From positions 1-15,475 of the forward strand of contig JBIOJM010000246.1 of assembly GCA_044450785.1 (NCBI GenBank): a stretch of DNA of 15,475 bases, read 5' to 3'. The notes beneath the pieces are model-generated. The model did no database searches, was not told the origin of the DNA, and worked only from the letters and a program-made list of their open reading frames with translations. Shown one piece after another: positions 6,522 to 14,444 of the stretch (position 1 is its first letter; every line of letters starts with the position of its first letter). The stretch comes from JBIOJM01 sp044450785 (GTDB lineage: Bacteria > Planctomycetota > Planctomycetia > Isosphaerales > Isosphaeraceae). A program made the translations under genes and the position numbers.

Positions 6522-7883
6522 ATGATTGTCCAAGTGCCGCGAAGGTGCGCCTGGCGACGGATCTTACAAGGGTCTCGGACCCGACTGTCCCTCCTCTCGT
6601 TGTTGGCCTTGACCATATCCGCCTCAACGCCGGCACTCGGTCAACCAGTACCGTCGTCCCCGCCCGCTGCGGCTGGGCCTCTGGACCTCCCGATACCCCC
6701 TCCGGACGATGGTCTGACCTTGGACCAGGCGGTCGATCGGTTTCTCAAGGAGAACCTTGAGCTGCGCGCGATGCGCGACGAGATCCCGATGGCCCAGGCG
6801 GATGTCGAGGCCGCAGGCCAACCGCCTCAGGGTTATCTGCTGATCAAGGTTGGGACAAATGGAATCAAGACGTGGCACATTCAGCCTCGCGAGCTGATCC
6901 TCAATCGCTGGATCCAGACCCTCGTGGCTCGCGCAGCCAGGCGAGTGATCGAGGCGCAATACCAGGACGCCATTCGAACACGGGTCGACAATCTCTATAC
7001 TGCGTTCGTCAACGTTCAGGAGGCGCAGATGTCGGTCAGATTTGCCGAAGTGGCTCTCCGTGGGGTGGAGAGCTTGTTACGGGTGGCTCAGTCCCTACAA
7101 AAGGCCGCGCAGGTCTCGAATGTCGACGTCGCATCGACTAAAACCGAGTGTGAGCTCGGCGCGTCCAGCCTTGAGGAGGCGAAAACCGCACTCCACAAGG
7201 CTAAGCTGGTCCTGGCCAACCTGCTCAACCTCCCCGATGCCGAGGTCGATCGACTCAAGGTGCGCATGGATCTGGACAGTCCGACGGTCCGATCTCCGGC
7301 CGTTCCTCCCGTGGAGGAGTTGATCCGCATCGCCTTGACTCACCGCCCCGACTTGCGTGCCTATCGTCTCGGGCTTCACCGCGCTCAACTGGACTGGTTG
7401 AAGGCCCTGGTCGAGCCGTTCAACCAAATCACCGTGCGCCCGTTGCCGGACCGCATGGAGTTGGTGGGAATGAGGCAACCGGGGAATGCTCCCGCACGAA
7501 GCCTGAGCATGCTCGTCAGCTTGCCGACCGCCATCCGCAACCGGGGGGCGCTCGATCGGGCGACGATCAACGTGGGCCAGACACGGACGGAACTCGCCCA
7601 GATCGAGCGCAACGTGATCCTTGAGGTCCGCCAGGCGCGGCTGGAGTACGAGCAGTCGCGCGCCACCGTCGACCGCTTCCTCAAAGAAATCATACCCAAC
7701 GCGCGGACGACACGTGATAACAGATATCGACAATGGAGGGCAGGAGAGGCGTCGATTACTGACTATGTCGAGTTCCAGAGCAAATACAACGATCGGATTT
7801 TCCAATATGTCAACGCGCGGATCCGTCATCAGCGCAGCATGCTGGCCCTCAATACAGCTGTGGGCGAGCGGATCATGCGTTAA
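6522..7883 (+). CDS. TolC-like outer-membrane efflux family protein
   Basis: From the supported ATG the product has 453 residues. A signal peptide covers about 20-40 (RLSLLSLLALTISASTPALG, likely cleaved before Gln41), followed by a Pro-rich stretch. Long amphipathic helices follow: LTLDQAVDRFLKENLELRAMRDEI near 65-88, 120-250, then after HRPDLRAYRLGLHRAQLD a second set to the C-terminus, giving the two-fold TolC pattern. The segment after the first helix (GYLLIKVGTNGIKTWHIQPRE, about 104-124) does not show the Tyr/Gly/Pro-rich beta-barrel text usual in planctomycete TolC proteins, so the first barrel hairpin may be shortened or altered. TolC proteins act as trimeric export ducts with an inner-membrane pump and adaptor; neither is encoded nearby. 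The stop codon coincides with the flanking direct repeat of a MITE-like element. Confidence 0.82.
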   Translation: MIVQVPRRCAWRRILQGSRTRLSLLSLLALTISASTPALGQPVPSSPPAAAGPLDLPIPPPDDGLTLDQAVDRFLKENLELRAMRDEIPMAQADVEAAGQPPQGYLLIKVGTNGIKTWHIQPRELILNRWIQTLVARAARRVIEAQYQDAIRTRVDNLYTAFVNVQEAQMSVRFAEVALRGVESLLRVAQSLQKAAQVSNVDVASTKTECELGASSLEEAKTALHKAKLVLANLLNLPDAEVDRLKVRMDLDSPTVRSPAVPPVEELIRIALTHRPDLRAYRLGLHRAQLDWLKALVEPFNQITVRPLPDRMELVGMRQPGNAPARSLSMLVSLPTAIRNRGALDRATINVGQTRTELAQIERNVILEVRQARLEYEQSRATVDRFLKEIIPNARTTRDNRYRQWRAGEASITDYVEFQSKYNDRIFQYVNARIRHQRSMLALNTAVGERIMR

Positions 7884-7886
7884 ACC

Positions 7887-8115
7887 CAATACCGTCGAAT
7901 CAGTGATAAATCGAAGACAGCAAAGGATCTGTTCTCGTTCCCACGCTCCGCGTGGGAACGCTCTCCCAGACGCTCCGCGTCGTCGGACCAGAACCGAGGC
8001 TTCGCCGATCGAGCGGACGCAGAGCGTCCAAGACGTGCGTCCCCACGCGGAGCGTGGGAACGAGGAATCGCAATTCCTTGTCCCCCCAGTAATTGACGCT
8101 AATTCAACGGTATTG
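7887..8115. mobile_element. MITE-like non-autonomous element with nested hairpin pair
   Basis: Left end 7887-7905 and right end 8097-8115 are 19-bp terminal inverted repeats beginning CAATACCGT, with three mismatches. They are flanked by a perfect direct repeat GCGTTAAACC at 7877-7886 and 8116-8125 (one further C also matches), as expected of a target-site duplication. Inside lie 23-bp inverted copies at 7934-7956 and 8042-8064, each folding by itself; for example CGTTCCCACG/CGTGGGAACG at 7936-7960 forms a 10-bp stem over a 5-nt loop. Smaller GACGC/GCGTC hairpins lie between. There is no transposase. The inner part translates to SHAPRGN-like peptides that I recall as common spacer artefacts in planctomycetes. 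Confidence 0.6.
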
Positions 8116-8161
8116 GCGTTAAACCCGCCGCTCGTGACCATGCAGCAGTCGCTCGTCACAA

Positions 8162-11100
8162 CTACTTGCATTCCTTGAGAAACGCGACCAGATCGGCCAG
8201 TTCCTGGTGAGTCAGTTGCTGGTCGAGGCCCGCGGGCATGATCGAGACGGCGCTGGGACGGATCTCCTCGATCTCGCGGCGAGCGATCCGCGCCTCCTGA
8301 TTGACGCCGGTGGCCAGCAGCAGCTCATCGGCCGTTTCGCCCCGCAAGAGGCCGTTGTAGACCTTGCCGTCGCGGGTGGCCACCGCGACCGGCTCGAAGC
8401 TGCGCACCAGGCTGGCGCTGGGAAACACGATGGCCTCCAGCAGTTCGCTCTCGGCCCGGATCGCGCCGATCTTCGTGAGGTCGGGGCCCACGTTTCCCCC
8501 TCGGTAGCCAATGGCATGACAGGAGAAGCAGGCCGCCTTTTCGCTGTGGAAGACGAGCTGACCGCGGCGGACGTCCCCCGCTCTGAGGATGGTCATGAGC
8601 TGTTCGAGCCGGGATTTCTGCTTGGCCGCATCCACATTGAGCCTGGCGAAAAGTGCCTCCGCCTGCTTCTGGACCACTGGGCCGTATTTCGCCAGGTGGG
8701 CCTTGAGCGCGTCGGCTCGCAGGCTCGAGAAGCCCGACGACTCGGCCAGCGCCTTGACCAGCTTGAGGCCGAGCGATTCGTCGGTCGATTGCTCGAAGGC
8801 GGACAGGAGGCGGTCGACTTCCACCGGTCCCGCGGTCCGAAGCGCATCGGCCAGGCGGGCAAGCTGAAGATGGGACAGCTTGGCCCGGGCCAGCACATCG
8901 GCCGCGGTCGTCCGTGTCGCCACCGTCTGCTCGCCCTCGAGTTTCTTGATCAACAACGTGAAAATGCGATCGTTAACACTGGCCAGTCCACCGGGCACCG
9001 CGGCCAGTGCACTGAGCCGGAGCTCGTCCGAATTCGTGCCGTCGTCAGCGATCCGAAGCAAGCGCGCGGGGAGCTCACCGGCCGCGTCTCGCTTCAACGG
9101 CATGGCGCGCACGGTCGCCACGGTCAGCGGGATCAGCTCGGCGTTCGCTCGGTCGCCGTCGAGCAGGCTCGCCAGGGCCGTGATCCACTTGGCCGGCACT
9201 TGCTTTTCGCTGAGCCCCGACTGGGCTATGGCGTGCAGGCTGCTCTGGCGCACGGCCCGCGGGGCCGAGGCGTCACGCAAACGAGCGGCCAGAAGCTCCT
9301 GGATGGGCGCCGCCTGCGCGAAGCGGCCCAGTTGACGCTCCAGCTCGGTTCGCCCGGCGGTCGTGAGGTCGGTTCGAACCAGCCGTTCACCGAGGACGCC
9401 GGCCAGGGCGTCAGCCCACTCGCGATGCCGGCCGACGATCCACGACGCTGTCTCCTGGAGCACGGGTTCTTTGGCAGTCAGCAGCCCCGCGACGAATTGG
9501 GGGTCGAGGCCGCCGCCGTCCATCTGGTCCAGCGCGACCATCGCCGCCCGGAGCACGCCAGTATTCTGGCTGCGCAAGCCGGCCGCCGTCTCACTGGGAG
9601 CGGCGATCTCGATCAATGCATAGGTGACCGAATGTTCGAGTACGCGATCGGCCGGCCGGCCGGCCGCCTCGAGCAGCGCAGGCACGGCTGCCTTGTCACC
9701 GGTGCGCCCCAATGCCTCGGCGGCGGCGCGGCGGTTGTGCATCGAGGGGGCCGACAGCAGCTCGATCAATCGCGGCACGGCTTCTTGGTCGCGCCAGAGG
9801 CTCGCGGTATGAATCGCCGCCTGGCGGACCGTCTCGTCGGAATCCGACAGGAAAGAGCGGACCAGCTCCCTGGCGCCGGAGTGGTCGACCCGGGCCAGTG
9901 CCCAGACGGCGTTGCGCCGCAAAACGGGCGATTGATCCTTCAAGGCGGCCTCGCGAAGCCGAGGGAGCACTCCCTCGTTGCGCCCGGACCGGGCGAGGGC
10001 CTCGATCGCTCTCCGTTGCACGGCCGGCCGCGAGTCGCCGAGCAGCTTGATCGAGTCCTCGAATCCAACGGGGGTCTCGAGATCTCTTGCCGGCGCCCAG
10101 AGCGTGTTCCCCCATGGGTCGTCGACGTTGGGCATGCCCTGGCGCCTGACTCGATAGATGCCCCCCAGCACGTCGGGCTTATGGAGCTGAGAGGTCGGGC
10201 AGCATAGCTTGTACCAGCCGCCGGTGTCGACCACGACCAGGCTGCCGTCGGCATCTTCAAGCACGTCGGTCGGATGGAAATCAAGGTCGGGGCTGACCAC
10301 GAAGTCCTCGTCCTTGGCAGAGAAGGTGGCCCCCTGGGGCGTGAGGATATGCCGGCTGACCTTGTGCAGGTTGAAGTAGCAGGCGAATACATTGTCCTTG
10401 TACGTGTTGCCGAAGGCGTTCGACTCGTAGCGGGTCAGCCCGCACGGGGCGGCCGGCCCCATGTGCAGGAGCACCGGCATGACGTCGGGCCCAGTCCACT
10501 TGTGGGCCGGCTCGAAGATCGGGTCGTGGGTCTTGCCGTAGATGCCTCCGTAGATCGCATGGACCAGGCCGTCGCGCTGGCCGCCCCCGGGGTGCACAAA
10601 GAACGTGGTCGTGAAAATCCGCTCGCCGCCGGGGGTGAACACGACGTCGACTGGGTTGTCCATTCCGCCTGTCATGACCGGCTCGATACCGGTTCCATCC
10701 GGCCGGCAGCGGAAGATGTGAGCCGCTCGGGTGACGAACGGCGACTTGCCCGGCCGCGGATAAGTCTGCTGGGCAAATGCCCCTTTGCACCAGTAAATCC
10801 AGCCGTCTGGACCTGGGTAGGGCCCGTGCAGGTCATTGGCGCAGCCGGTGAGCGTCTTGCCCTGGAACCACTCCACCCGCTGCTCGGCCACGCCGTCGCC
10901 GTCTTGATCGGTCAGCTTCCAGATGGAGGGCGGCGCCGCGACGTAAAGCGAGCCACCGTGCCACATCGTCCCTTCAGGGAACATCATCTTGTCGGCGAAT
11001 ACGGTCTTCCTGTCGAATTTTCCGTCGCCGTCGCTGTCTTCCAGTCTCACGATCCGGTGCGGTTTTTCCGCCAGTTGCTTCTTCACGTTGTCGTTGGAGC

Positions 11101-11329
11101 CGGAGGAATCAGCGACGTACAAGCGGCCTCGATCGTCGAAGGCGGCGGTGATCGGGCGATCGACCAGCGGCGCCCCGGCGATCCGCTCGATCGTGAATCC
11201 CTCGGGGACGATGAACGTGCGGCCGTCGAGCTTGATCTCGCCCCCCTCGCTCGAGCCGATGTTTCCTGTCACGAGAATCACGGAGGCGACGATGCGCAGG
11301 AAAGTCCGCCGATCGACCGATCGTTTCAT
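8162..11329 (-). CDS. PVC-type propeller/HEAT/cytochrome c fusion (membrane-bound dehydrogenase-like)
   Basis: From the ATG at 11329 the product has 1055 residues. A twin-arginine-like leader DRRTFLRIVASVILV (6-20) begins it. Residues about 40-396 form a PVC-type beta-propeller related to sorbosone dehydrogenase, with calcium-type loops DSDGDG (98-103) and DQDGDG (141-146). HEAT-like helical repeats follow from about 425, clear to about 580 and less regular to about 900. A C-terminal haem c domain carries CFSCH (934-938; DNA 8516-8530), GPDLTKIG and a SIMPAG loop whose Met is the likely axial ligand. This matches the planctomycete/verrucomicrobial TIGR02604 plus TIGR02603 architecture. It should act outside the cytoplasmic membrane as an electron-transferring sugar or alcohol oxidase; substrate unknown. 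The frame continues upstream to 11521 into the next spacer, but the Tat leader supports 11329 although the Shine-Dalgarno is weak. Confidence 0.92.
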   Translation of the reverse strand: MKRSVDRRTFLRIVASVILVTGNIGSSEGGEIKLDGRTFIVPEGFTIERIAGAPLVDRPITAAFDDRGRLYVADSSGSNDNVKKQLAEKPHRIVRLEDSDGDGKFDRKTVFADKMMFPEGTMWHGGSLYVAAPPSIWKLTDQDGDGVAEQRVEWFQGKTLTGCANDLHGPYPGPDGWIYWCKGAFAQQTYPRPGKSPFVTRAAHIFRCRPDGTGIEPVMTGGMDNPVDVVFTPGGERIFTTTFFVHPGGGQRDGLVHAIYGGIYGKTHDPIFEPAHKWTGPDVMPVLLHMGPAAPCGLTRYESNAFGNTYKDNVFACYFNLHKVSRHILTPQGATFSAKDEDFVVSPDLDFHPTDVLEDADGSLVVVDTGGWYKLCCPTSQLHKPDVLGGIYRVRRQGMPNVDDPWGNTLWAPARDLETPVGFEDSIKLLGDSRPAVQRRAIEALARSGRNEGVLPRLREAALKDQSPVLRRNAVWALARVDHSGARELVRSFLSDSDETVRQAAIHTASLWRDQEAVPRLIELLSAPSMHNRRAAAEALGRTGDKAAVPALLEAAGRPADRVLEHSVTYALIEIAAPSETAAGLRSQNTGVLRAAMVALDQMDGGGLDPQFVAGLLTAKEPVLQETASWIVGRHREWADALAGVLGERLVRTDLTTAGRTELERQLGRFAQAAPIQELLAARLRDASAPRAVRQSSLHAIAQSGLSEKQVPAKWITALASLLDGDRANAELIPLTVATVRAMPLKRDAAGELPARLLRIADDGTNSDELRLSALAAVPGGLASVNDRIFTLLIKKLEGEQTVATRTTAADVLARAKLSHLQLARLADALRTAGPVEVDRLLSAFEQSTDESLGLKLVKALAESSGFSSLRADALKAHLAKYGPVVQKQAEALFARLNVDAAKQKSRLEQLMTILRAGDVRRGQLVFHSEKAACFSCHAIGYRGGNVGPDLTKIGAIRAESELLEAIVFPSASLVRSFEPVAVATRDGKVYNGLLRGETADELLLATGVNQEARIARREIEEIRPSAVSIMPAGLDQQLTHQELADLVAFLKECK

Positions 11330-11435
11330 GAGAAAAAGTCCCGAGGGTGTACCGTTGATCTGGCTCCGACGCGCTGGCAAAGGATGCACGCTCCGGGTTG
11401 CGCCTGGTGTCGGTTCAAACGCTCTCTCTCGCTGT

Positions 11436-11825
11436 TCAGGGTATCGGAATATCGAGCGTATTACTCCCGGGTTGCACGTCGCATATCTGCTGTACGTAGG
11501 GCGAACCCGTTTTCGTGACACGACCAGGGATCGCGACGGTCACCCGGTTCGCTCCGATCAAAGTCGTCACCTCGTACGTACCATCCTTGCGGATATCGGC
11601 TGTGCGAGCCGGCTCCGTGCGCCGTTTGACGTTCGCGGGATCGAAGATGACCTGCCCCTTGGTGGCCGGCTTGCCCTGTAATGTGACCCGTCCACTTACA
11701 GTGGCCTCGGTCAGCGACGACTCGGCATACGGCGCACCTGAACCGCAACCGCAGGCCGTCAGGCCGCAAAGCACCGCGAGCACAGCCGCGCTCGCGCCGG
11801 GGCGACGACCACGACGAAGGGTCAT
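11436..11825 (-). CDS. Small lipoprotein with carboxypeptidase-regulatory-like (transthyretin-like) domain
   Basis: The product has 129 residues from the ATG at 11825, chosen because AGAAGG lies 9 nt before it; the alternative ATG at 11834 abuts that site. An Arg-rich start and hydrophobic stretch lead to a lipobox LTAC with Cys25 as the lipidated residue. The mature part (SGRVTLQGKPATKGQVIFDP onward) is a single beta-sandwich of the type common in planctomycete genomes. It begins about 33 bp after the DUF1559 stop, and the two form a minus-strand unit. A DUF1559 gene followed by such a lipoprotein is a recurrent planctomycete arrangement. The role is likely structural in the envelope; no catalytic residues are expected. 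Confidence 0.85.
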   Translation of the reverse strand: MTLRRGRRPGASAAVLAVLCGLTACGCGSGAPYAESSLTEATVSGRVTLQGKPATKGQVIFDPANVKRRTEPARTADIRKDGTYEVTTLIGANRVTVAIPGRVTKTGSPYVQQICDVQPGSNTLDIPIP

Positions 11826-11858
11826 GCGTGTCATCCTTCTGACGAATAGGACCGCCGC

Positions 11859-12887
11859 TCAGTAATCGTCCGAGATGACCTCTTTGCCTGCCATCGTCCC
11901 GAAAGCCTGCCAGGTGACAGGATCAATCGAGTTTTTGATCCCCTTGACCGCACCGTCGCAGAAGAGCACGTTCACCTGGCCCGAATGCCGGCTGCTCGCG
12001 GTGATCGCGCCGCGCTGTCCAAACCAAGGGCCTCCCACCTCGCAGCTCTGTGTGTTCGGCGGCATGATGTGGGTGTAGCGCGTGTCGACGGCATATCCGA
12101 ACGTCCAGTACATTCCGGACGCCTGTCCGTCGGCGAACGCAAGCGGCGTGGAGTTTGGATTGGCAGCTCGACACAGTTGATAGTAGGCGGCCCCGTCGGT
12201 CACGTCCGCGGGCGTCCCAACCTGGAGATCAGACGACGTCGGTATGCCGGGATCTGGCTGGTTCCCTAATCCGATCCCCAGCACCTTTTCGCTGAAGCAA
12301 GCCGTCGTGCTCATCCCATCTGTGATGTTCCTGAACTGGAAGACCCTGCATCCGTTGTAACCGGCGTTGGGCGCGGCCGCCATGAACGGTCCATTCTGCT
12401 TGCAAACAATCTCCGTCGACTGGGGTGATGACCCGCTGTTGCCGCAATAGTTACTGTGACCTTCCGGGTTGATGAGCCGGCTGGTATCCGAGGGGCAAAG
12501 GAAGCCCGAGACCTGGAACCGGGCCACGGTCGTGTTGGGCGGATACGACGGCAAAACAGGTCCCATGCCGTTGATCGGATAGACGTCCGCCACGTTGAAA
12601 GCGTTATAGAGGTTTTGCTGCTCGATGTACGGCAGCAAGTGGACCAGTGCCGATATATCGAGCCAGTTGAAGTAGAGAAGCTGCCCCGGCGGGAAGCAGT
12701 TGCGAGCGAGATGGTACTGATGGACCGCCAGTCCAATCTGCTTGAGGTTGTTGATGCACTGCGTCCGCCGGCCTGCCTCGCGCGCCGCCTGGACGGCGGG
12801 CAGGAGCAAGGCGATCAGCACGCCGATGATGGCGATGACTACGAGCAGCTCGATGAGTGTGAAACCGCCTCTTTGCCTGGATTTCAT
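11859..12887 (-). CDS. DUF1559 domain protein with type IV pilin-like N-terminus
   Basis: The 342-residue product starts at the ATG at 12887, where GGAG stands 8 nt upstream and where the prepilin leader begins naturally; the frame continues to 12977 without support. MKSRQRGG precedes FTLIELLVVIAIIGVLIALLLP, so prepilin peptidase should cut between Gly8 and Phe9. The AREAGRRTQCINNLKQIGLAVHQYH block and the C-terminal motif HSGQVNVLFCDGAVKGI are hallmarks of DUF1559 (SBP_bac_10), a family strongly expanded in Planctomycetes. The protein is expected to be anchored in the cytoplasmic membrane like a pseudopilin and to project outward; its partner pathway is unknown. The lipoprotein gene follows directly downstream. 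Confidence 0.95.
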   Translation of the reverse strand: MKSRQRGGFTLIELLVVIAIIGVLIALLLPAVQAAREAGRRTQCINNLKQIGLAVHQYHLARNCFPPGQLLYFNWLDISALVHLLPYIEQQNLYNAFNVADVYPINGMGPVLPSYPPNTTVARFQVSGFLCPSDTSRLINPEGHSNYCGNSGSSPQSTEIVCKQNGPFMAAAPNAGYNGCRVFQFRNITDGMSTTACFSEKVLGIGLGNQPDPGIPTSSDLQVGTPADVTDGAAYYQLCRAANPNSTPLAFADGQASGMYWTFGYAVDTRYTHIMPPNTQSCEVGGPWFGQRGAITASSRHSGQVNVLFCDGAVKGIKNSIDPVTWQAFGTMAGKEVISDDY

Positions 12888-13078
12888 CGGTGGAACTCCA
12901 CGTCCGCAACCGTGTACCTGGTCAAACATCGAGGGGTCGATCAGACTCCGACGCAATCCGCGACCATCGAGCCCCACGTTCCAGTGCGCCGCGAGACTTG
13001 CGACCTTTCTGTAGACATGCTCGAGCCCGGAATTCGAATCTCCCGGGCCGAGATCGCAAAGACCTGAGACAACAACGA

Positions 13079-13107
13079 ATTGTATAGTTCCAATGGAAGT
13101 CGCACAA
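13079..13107 (-). promoter_or_regulatory. Candidate sigma70-type promoter for the DUF1559 gene
   Basis: On the minus strand TTGTGC (13102-13107) is followed after 17 bp by TACAAT (13079-13084). It would give a leader of roughly 180 nt. This is consensus matching only, and planctomycete promoters are poorly defined. Confidence 0.3.
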
Positions 13108-13277
13108 GCCTCCGCCAGTTGAAAGTCCGCCGTAAGCCACGATGTTCCCTCCGTTGATTCTCCGCGATCGATGAGTCACATTTCTGGAGTGAGGCGTTTC
13201 ATCTTAGTAGAGGGCCTTTTGAGGCAGACAGATTTCGAAAAATCTTCTATTGTTCCTTCAGAGCAACGCAACTCGGC

Positions 13278-13294
13278 CTTCAGGGAGCCTGAAG
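13278..13294 (+). promoter_or_regulatory. Stem-loop upstream of the small membrane gene
   Basis: CTTCAGG (13278-13284) pairs perfectly with CCTGAAG (13288-13294) over GAG, 36 bp before the ribosome-binding site. It could be a leader hairpin or an operator; nothing else identifies it. Confidence 0.3.
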
Positions 13295-13330
13295 CCAGGG
13301 ATTCGAAAGAAAGCGGCAACGAATTTGCAT

Positions 13331-13338
13331 GGAGGAGG
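13331..13338 (+). promoter_or_regulatory. Strong ribosome-binding site of the small membrane gene
   Basis: GGAGGAGG lies 9 nt before the ATG at 13348. Its strength is the main argument that this short frame is a real gene and that the upstream ATG at 13171 is not the start. Confidence 0.6.
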
Positions 13339-13347
13339 CGATTCGTC

Positions 13348-13530
13348 ATGCGACAGGTTGGAGACACGCTAGTCTGGTTGGCGATGATCGGAGTGATCGC
13401 AGCCGTGATTTATTTCACGCCCCGAGTCGCGCGCTACGTCGGCGCGATGGGAGGTGAGCATGGACGAGAATGCACGACCTGTCGCGAGATTGAGTACCAG
13501 CAGGACGAACCGCCCGAGCTGACTCAGTGA
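13348..13530 (+). CDS. Small single-pass membrane protein with a CxxC motif, unknown function
   Basis: The product has 60 residues. A single hydrophobic segment, about residues 8-25 (LVWLAMIGVIAAVIYFT), is followed by PRVARYVG, a short Gly/His segment, then CTTC and an acidic, Gln/Pro-rich tail. The positive residues after the helix suggest that the C-terminal side faces the cytoplasm, so the CxxC would be cytoplasmic, able to bind metal or form a disulfide. I do not recognise a family. The frame is open from 13171, but the strong GGAGGAGG site places the start here. Its last codons overlap the 3' end of the convergent aldo/keto reductase gene by 7 bp. Whether the protein is made is an inference from the ribosome-binding site and membrane helix. 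Confidence 0.6.
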   Translation: MRQVGDTLVWLAMIGVIAAVIYFTPRVARYVGAMGGEHGRECTTCREIEYQQDEPPELTQ

Positions 13531-14444
13531 GAAAGGAAAGCAATCGCATCGGCGGTTCGCTTGAGGATGTCGTCGATCTGCTCCGTCGCCTGGAAACCGA
13601 TGATGAATGCGTCGACAGTGCCCAGGCCGAGCACGTAGCGGAGCGAGGCGTCCTTCCGCGCGGGCGTATTGATCCGGCCCTCGCCCAGGATCTTCATACC
13701 GACGATCCCCTTGCCGGCGTTGTGCATCTCCTCCAAGACCGACGCGACCTCGTCCGGCTTCCGATCGTCCATGATCAGCCCCTCGGGATTGACCCGCGCC
13801 AGGTCGACCTCGACGAAGGGATCCCTGGCCGAGGTGCGCAAGGGGTCCATGCCGTGGCAGCTCGTGCCGTGGGCACGAATAATCTTCTCTTCCTTGGCCT
13901 TCACCAGGTATTCCATCGATCCCTGGTTCTCGTGCGGCCAGCCCGTCTTCTGCATGCAGTGCAGGAGAACGATGTCGATGTACTCGACACCCAGCTCGAG
14001 GCGGTACCGTTCCAGGTGGCTCCTGGCGTCGGGGACATTGGTCGCGTGCGTCTTGGTCTGGATCACGTATTGCTCGCGAGGTACCCCCTTCAACGCCTCC
14101 CGGAGATAGACGTGCGAGCCGTATTGATCGGCGACGTCGAAGAAACGGACGCCATGGTCAAACGCGTGGCGGACCACGCGGGTGAACTCCTTCACCCCCA
14201 GCCGGGTCTGGTTGCTGGCCTGGCCGCTGCCGATGCTTCCGGTGCCCATCCCGACTAATGAGACGTGGATGCCGGTCTTGCCCAGCGTGACCAGGTCGGT
14301 CGGGCTCTTGGGGAGCAGCGATCGATCCCGGGCCGCACGCCCCGGGAAAGCATGCGCTTTGGTGGTCGTAGTCGCAGCCAGCACGGCGGTCGCGGAAATG
14401 GCCGTCTGGGCCAAGAAATCGCGGCGATTTACAGGCTTTCGCAT
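13524..14444 (-). CDS. Tat-exported aldo/keto reductase family protein
   Basis: The 306-residue product begins with a twin-arginine leader (NRRDFLAQTA at 6-15, hydrophobic ATAVLAA, likely cleavage after AHA at 30-32). The AKR barrel follows: LGKTGIHVSLVGMGTGSIG (54-72), Asp103 in FFDVADQYGS, Tyr108, Lys131 in QTKTH and His162 in LLHCMQ, so the complete catalytic tetrad Asp-Tyr-Lys-His is present. GGGGAGA stands 8 nt before the ATG. Typical AKRs are cytoplasmic NADPH enzymes; Tat export of a folded, cofactor-loaded protein would place this one in the periplasm, as seen in many planctomycete oxidoreductases. The C-terminal cofactor-binding part is shorter than in classical AKRs of about 320-350 residues. 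It stands alone, divergent from riboflavin synthase; substrate unknown. Confidence 0.9.
   Translation of the reverse strand: MRKPVNRRDFLAQTAISATAVLAATTTTKAHAFPGRAARDRSLLPKSPTDLVTLGKTGIHVSLVGMGTGSIGSGQASNQTRLGVKEFTRVVRHAFDHGVRFFDVADQYGSHVYLREALKGVPREQYVIQTKTHATNVPDARSHLERYRLELGVEYIDIVLLHCMQKTGWPHENQGSMEYLVKAKEEKIIRAHGTSCHGMDPLRTSARDPFVEVDLARVNPEGLIMDDRKPDEVASVLEEMHNAGKGIVGMKILGEGRINTPARKDASLRYVLGLGTVDAFIIGFQATEQIDDILKRTADAIAFLSH

Larger units (their letters stand above)
12888..13347. other. Divergent spacer upstream of DUF1559 and the small membrane gene
   Basis: This 460-bp stretch has a lower GC content than its surroundings on the right side (about 13190-13270). It contains a candidate minus-strand promoter at 13079-13107, and GATTT/AAATC and CTTCAGG/CCTGAAG stem-loops near 13230-13294. 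Frames crossing it merely extend the two flanking genes upstream past their supported starts. No separate gene is seen. Confidence 0.5.

Noticed and set aside
7934..8064. CRISPR array or protein-coding gene in the hairpin pair region
   Set aside because: The two related copies are inverted rather than direct, only two exist, and there is no regular spacer pattern or cas gene. The frames are repeat translations.
7095..8171. 358-codon minus-strand open frame across the 3' half of the TolC-like gene and the spacer element
   Set aside because: It is built from antisense TolC codons plus translated repeat hairpins (peptides such as AFPRGAWERE), with no domain.
8207..10207. 666-codon plus-strand open frame
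   Set aside because: It is a mirror of the C-terminal two thirds of the propeller/HEAT/cytochrome gene, whose CFSCH and HEAT repeats are unambiguous; the antisense product has no recognisable motif.
10274..11518. 414-codon plus-strand open frame
   Set aside because: It is antisense to the propeller domain of the same gene, with low-information composition and no ribosome-binding site or family match.
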